Part shown: one piece after another, positions 59,817 to 64,000 of the stretch
Numbering within the stretch: the first letter of the stretch is position 1
How the letters are laid out: the number at the start of each line of letters is the position of its first letter
Assembly (NCBI GenBank): GCA_025174535.1
Contig: JALBUN010000003.1
Location: 806,001-870,000, forward strand
DNA from: Cantharellus purpuraceus
Lineage: Eukaryota; Basidiomycota; Agaricomycetes; Cantharellales; Hydnaceae
Length of the DNA: 64,000 bases
Direction of reading: 5' to 3'
Notes under the pieces: generated by a model
What the model was told of the DNA's origin: nothing
The model's input: the letters and a program-made list of their open reading frames with translations, nothing else
Databases searched by the model: none
Program-made: the position numbers and the translations under genes

Positions 59817-61695
59817 TGACGACCTCTTTCAACATTTCGTCTCATGAATGGTGTATTCGAGTCGACTGTCCAGGAGAACCGCCTCAGCAGTGTAAGTAAG
59901 CAATGCTAACTGTGTCCTTGAAATTATATAAGTCTCGCCCTCTTCTCGACATGGACCACCACAGTCAACACTCAGGAAATCTGCAAGGTATTTCAAGGAC
60001 ATGTAGGTAAGCACCTTAATAATTACTGCAGATGTCGAGCAAAGGAGAGCCGTCTTATGTAGGTAATGTGGTTCGCGTGTTCGAATCTTTGGAAGGCGGC
60101 AAGAAATGGATGAGAGTCGTTTTTCATAATGAGGACGAATACAAGTAAGCGTCGGATGCTAATAGTCCATTAACACATGCATACAATGAATTCTCAGGAA
60201 GGCACTGTGTATGTCTGGCTATTCGATAGGCGGAACAAGCATGTGAGAGTGTCTACGAGATTCGCTTTCTTTTTTCCCTTCCGTTTTCAACTAACCCCAT
60301 GCGCATATTACCAATGTATGCTCATTGGAGCAATGCATGTGCTAATCATGTACACAGCCATGTGTCGTCATTCTGTACTCGACCGATTCTCTCACTTGCG
60401 AAATCTAGGGTCAAGAATTCCGCGAGACCTAAGCGCGGACCAGACACTCGTAGGAACCTCTATGTTCTTAATGTCCCACATGACCTCTCTGCGTGAGTCT
60501 GTGGGCTCACATTTTGGGGCCTTCATTTTTCGCCGTATCTTATAAGCTATTCCACGTCCTACTCCTATTCCTATATTACACCATTGACTTATCCAGCCAA
60601 GCTTATCACGACCTATTCACTCCCCATGGCACGCCAACTCATACTGTCCTACTTAAGACTCAAGACTCCTGCTCAAGACGACGTGGTTTTGTTGTGATGT
60701 CCAGCCACGATGAGGCCCAAGATGTAATCAACTGGCTGGATGGTATTTGTATCAGGTATGCCATCAATAGCTACCGGGAAAGTTTCTGGTTTCTGTCTTT
60801 GATGAGCTCTTGGCTGGATCGTGTTTAGAGGGTTTCAACTAAGAGTGACGTGGGCGAATATTGACCGCTCAAACGGTAACATTCTTCTCAATTGTTGATC
60901 CCTCGTCTTGTTTTTGAGTGATTGTTAGGTTTTTTGTCGGGCTATGATCGCACTAATTTCGGTCAGGAGGATGTTCACCCAATGGAGCCCACGTCTGCAC
61001 CCTTGATAGAACCCAAGAGTAATGGGATCGGCATGGACACCAGCACCATTGTCGCATCCAACATTCCTATGTCACTCTTCCCTGCAAGTGAAATCGATAT
61101 CCTCTTTAAGCCTTTTGGGTCGATCAAAGGCATTCAGCTCATTCCTCCCAGCTCATCACCAAATCATCCCCTTGCAACTCTTGCTCCTGCCAGCCCCCTT
61201 GCTCAGACTGCTATAGTGACATTTGAAAGAGCTGCTGATGCTATTGCTGCGAAGAACACACTTCATGGACAGGTCTATGAAGGTTTCGGGCTTGCTGTCG
61301 GCTTTGTGTCTAATTTGGGAAAGGAAGAACATCAATCACAAGGGACTCCCACTACCTTGGGTCGTGATTTTTCCACTCCGGCACTAACCAATGCTACTAC
61401 GTCTTTCTATGGTTTTGATGGCGGACATCTTTCGTCTCAGATTATGCCCCCGGAGCAGACCTTTCGTGGCCTCCCAATCGATCCCTATGATGCTATGCAT
61501 GTTCGGTATATGAATAACTTCTCTTCTGCGCATTCTAGCTACGGCAACTGGTTGCCTTGTTCGCCGTTTATGCCTCAGGCTCTGGCTTATCAACCTCAGC
61601 ATGTTCTGAATTTTCCTGTCCCTTACGAACCAGCTGCTAGGTGCGTGTTGGCTTATGTTGCCGCCGTTGACGTGAGTTGGCATGGGTACATGTAG
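59817..61695 (+). CDS. RNA-binding protein with two clear and one probable RRM domain
   Basis: Start proposed at ATG 59817 (MHPVTTSFNISSHEWCIRVD). Exons joined by frame give a probable first RRM: 'EWCIRVDCPGE', 'STLRKSARYFKDI', 'GNVVRVFESLEGGKKWMRVV', 'FHNEDEYKKALCMSGYSIGG'. The second RRM is clear: 'RRNLYVLNVPHDLSAQAYHD' (RNP2), 'SRRRGFVVMSSHDEAQDVIN' (RNP1) and 'GFQLRVTWANIDRSNG'. The third is 'TSTIVASNIPMSLFPASEID', 'LFKPFGSIKGIQLIPP', 'QTAIVTFERAADAIAAKN'. The C-terminal part is Tyr/Pro-rich and probably disordered. The stop at 61695 may be read through an intron (donor GTGCGT at about 61641), so the terminus is uncertain. Role in mRNA fate is inferred; no named ortholog recognised. Confidence 0.8.
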
Positions 61696-62130
61696 CATTC
61701 ATCCTGTTTCTCGTCAAGATCAAGACGGCAGCTTGTATTCTATCCATTATTCCCACCAATCTTCGACGCCGTTGTAAACATTACATGATCGAAATAAGTA
61801 ACTCTCTCTCCTCGCCCACTCAGGATTATCGAGTTAACTTTTTCACGCTTCAGACCACTCACATCGCCTGCCAGTGCGCTTCGATTGCTCTTGAGTAATT
61901 CGCATAATATCGGACCTGTATTGCTGGGACTTTGGCTTGAATGTTAATCACGGAGGACAATCGGGGACATTTTTAACTTTTCGGAATGGTATAGAGTTAC
62001 TTGCTGTGTTGTAGTCGAATATCATTGGGTTGTGTGTGCCCGCCAGCGCTTGATGCATCATGTAAGCTGTCCATGTAGGCTGTCCAAAACGTCAAGGTGG
62101 CGGCCAACTAACTGATGGTGAGGGGCAACG
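61696..62130. other. Intergenic or terminal exon of the RRM gene
   Basis: If the intron starting near 61641 is used (acceptor near 61720), a short last exon lies here. Otherwise there is no gene. Confidence 0.4.
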
Positions 62131-64000
62131 ATGCCTTCTTCCGACAATGAGAAATTATACAAGAAGGCTCCTGGAACGAAGGCCAGTCAGCCCGGATCGA
62201 CGTTTAGATTTGGGAAGCGACAGGGCTCTCAGTTTAGCAACTCATCTCGGTCCGCCTCTGAATCCACTACACCTTTATTCAAAAGTGAATACTCTCTGTC
62301 GCGTCCGAATACACCTAATAGAGAGGATTCAACCTTGTCCGCACGCAATGGTACTGGTGCATCATATTCAGCTCAGCCTGCAGTCCGTCTTGTAAACAAA
62401 CAGCTTCCTTCAGAGTCGGATTCAACCACTGGCTCCCCGGGAGGAATGAACGTACTTGGTGTCAACACTGTGATGGAAGTTGTGGAGCCTCTTATTCAAT
62501 CTCCAGAACCCATGTCTCCTCAACCTATAGCCCCTTCGAAACGAATGCGCCGAGATGCTAGTCCCCCACCTTCCAGGACGACAACACCCGTACCTTCATC
62601 TCCTCGAATTCATTGGAACATGATTCGCAATGCTATCGTACCTGGTGCACCTGTCCCTTCCTCAAGTCGGTCACTCCCTTCAGACGTCGTTCCTCCCCAG
62701 CCCAGCTTCACTACTGCCCCTCCTCGTCCGCAAACTCCGAAGCCATCGCGCTTTGCACGCCTTGGATTCCGTCAAGTCGTCGAGCATACCCGTGACTTGG
62801 CTCATGACGAAACTAGCAGATTTGAAGCCGAAGTCTATCAAGCTTGCGCGACTGCAAGGTTTGGGGATGTCAGACAAAGGGTTGAGAGAGACAATTTTCA
62901 ACAATTGTATCTTCCCTTTGTGTCTACTACCTCTCTCCCACTTTCTACTGTCACTGTCGCTACTCAGACAAGCAAGTCCACTCAATCGAACGAGTCAATT
63001 GGACGAACAGTTCCTTCTCTCAAGCAGCTCCACCAAACCTTGGTGCGCTACGCATCGATCTCATCTCTAGACGGGACTATGGCACGCCTTCCTTACGAGT
63101 CCGATATTTTGTCTGTGCTTTTGATCCCATTCACGTTGGAGACCGGTTTGGAGATCGAGGAGCGATGGCTTGCAGTGGAAACGTTCGAGATTGCAGTTAA
63201 AACATGGCGTGGAACTTCTCAACAGGTGACGAACTAATTACGGCCTTGAAGAATTCTTTAACTCACGTGTGCAAAGCGCGAAGTTGATCGGATTCTGTGG
63301 TGCTGCAAAGCGGGATGTATTCCAGCGTCACCCGTACGCTCTCGTGTGCTCGGCACCTTGTCGAATCTGCTATTCTCTTCCTCGCCTTTACAAGATGCAG
63401 ATCCGCTTGCTCTCCAGAATGTCCTCCAAGGCTTACAGCTACTCCTCCATAATTTTAGTGTGCATGCGCAAGGCTCAGACATTGACACAAAGATTGTCCA
63501 TGAATTCTGTGCACGTCTCTCAAGCGGTGAATGTGGGCAGTTGGATGTGGATGAAATTAAGCAAGAATATGGTGAAGAATGGAGCTCGCTGGACACCAAT
63601 GAATCCATCCGCACGCAGATTGCCGCGGAAGGTGTGGTGCGGTGTATGCAACTTGGTTCTGAAAGTCTGAGGCGTTGGATTTTGCACAACTCAATAGAGG
63701 TGCTCATCGCAATTCAGTTTATTCTATATTCCTTCTAATTGAAGTTGTTATTTTTTGCGTAGACTTACTGGCCTTCTTACTCTGAGCCCCTCAGTCCTCT
63801 CTGCAAGACGATCGTAGCACGTCGCTTAAGCACGTTTCTTCGATCTTCGCTTCATTTACTCCGGTCAAACATGGTCCAGGCCGATCATCGCCTTCGAGAA
63901 TCAGTTGCAGGTGTCACTATCCACCTCCTTTGGCACAAGGCGCTAGTTGAATTGGAACAGTTGCCGGTGCCAACACATGCCCCCGATGGTCGTACGCTCG
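62131..64000 (+). CDS. Large unrecognised protein, partial at the window edge
   Basis: Not recognised. Exon 1 opens at ATG 62131 (MPSSDNEKLYKKAPGTKAS) with a Ser/Pro-rich disordered half ('SRTTTPVPSSPRIHWNMIRN'), then an ordered helical half: 'RFARLGFRQVVEHTRDLAHD', 'LPYESDILSVLLIPFTLETG', 'ERWLAVETFEIAVKTW'. An intron at about 63226-63278 leads to 'REVDRILWCCKAGCIPASPV', 'LGTLSNLLFSSSPLQ', 'LALQNVLQGLQLLLHNFSVH'. A further intron lies near 63701-63763 before 'YWPSYSEPLSPLCKTIVARR'. The repeated amphipathic helices suggest a HEAT/ARM-like solenoid, which is inference. It runs off the right edge. Confidence 0.68.

Overview
The window is nuclear DNA of a filamentous basidiomycete, probably Agaricomycotina. 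Genes are dense and cut by many introns of about 50-65 bp, and the proteins are fungal housekeeping types. There is no bacterial or organellar signature and no convincing tRNA, rRNA or CRISPR array. Exon joins were made by eye from reading frame and family conservation, so conserved cores are firmer than termini.

Layout. 0-5 kb: a Num1/ApsA/Mcp5-type cortical anchor (+). 5.3-6.6 kb: a RAD51C-like RecA-fold protein whose two nucleotide-binding motifs are both degenerate (+). 7.0-12.0 kb: a tandem duplication of a divergent two-gene unit, an APH/choline-kinase-fold phosphotransferase (-) beside a 186-aa intronless protein of unknown function (+), with a mosaic identity pattern. 12.4-13.0 kb: a small possible NTF2-fold protein (-). 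13.4-16.9 kb: a SEC24-family COPII subunit (-). 17.1-18.2 kb: a Nudix hydrolase of the ADP-ribose pyrophosphatase type (-). 18.7-25.7 kb: a full ABCC transporter (-). 27.1-28.2 kb: splicing factor CWC26/Bud13 (-). 28.7-30.3 kb: an unrecognised protein (+). 30.3-35 kb: mostly gene-poor, with two weak small-gene candidates. 35.0-35.5 kb: RPC19 (+). 36.1-41.7 kb: MSH6 (+), convergent with mitochondrial methionyl-tRNA formyltransferase at 41.8-43.2 kb (-).

44.1-56.4 kb is a nest of transposable elements. A decayed Copia gag is split by a 7,855-bp Ty3/Gypsy chromovirus (362-bp LTRs with three differences, TSD CACAT). The Gypsy integrase is itself split by a 1,425-bp TG...CA element (TSD TATGG). 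Two more copies of that element, in opposite orientations, lie to the right. All LTR differences, and the two in-frame stops inspected in pol, look like CpG transitions, suggesting methylation-linked decay of a fairly young insertion.

After the nest come 5-formyltetrahydrofolate cyclo-ligase (-), PIG-P/Gpi19 (-), divergent from it a protein with up to three RRM domains (+), and a large unrecognised protein cut by the right edge (+).

Most genes are independent housekeeping functions: DNA repair (MSH6, RAD51C-like), splicing (CWC26), RNA polymerase I/III (RPC19), secretion and GPI anchors (SEC24, PIG-P), and folate-dependent C1 metabolism (FMT, 5-FCL) on either side of the nest. The most unusual observations are the Walker-less RAD51C-like protein, several introns that seem to use GC-AG splice sites (one beside a 9-nt microexon in MSH6), and the duplicated phosphotransferase/unknown gene pair.
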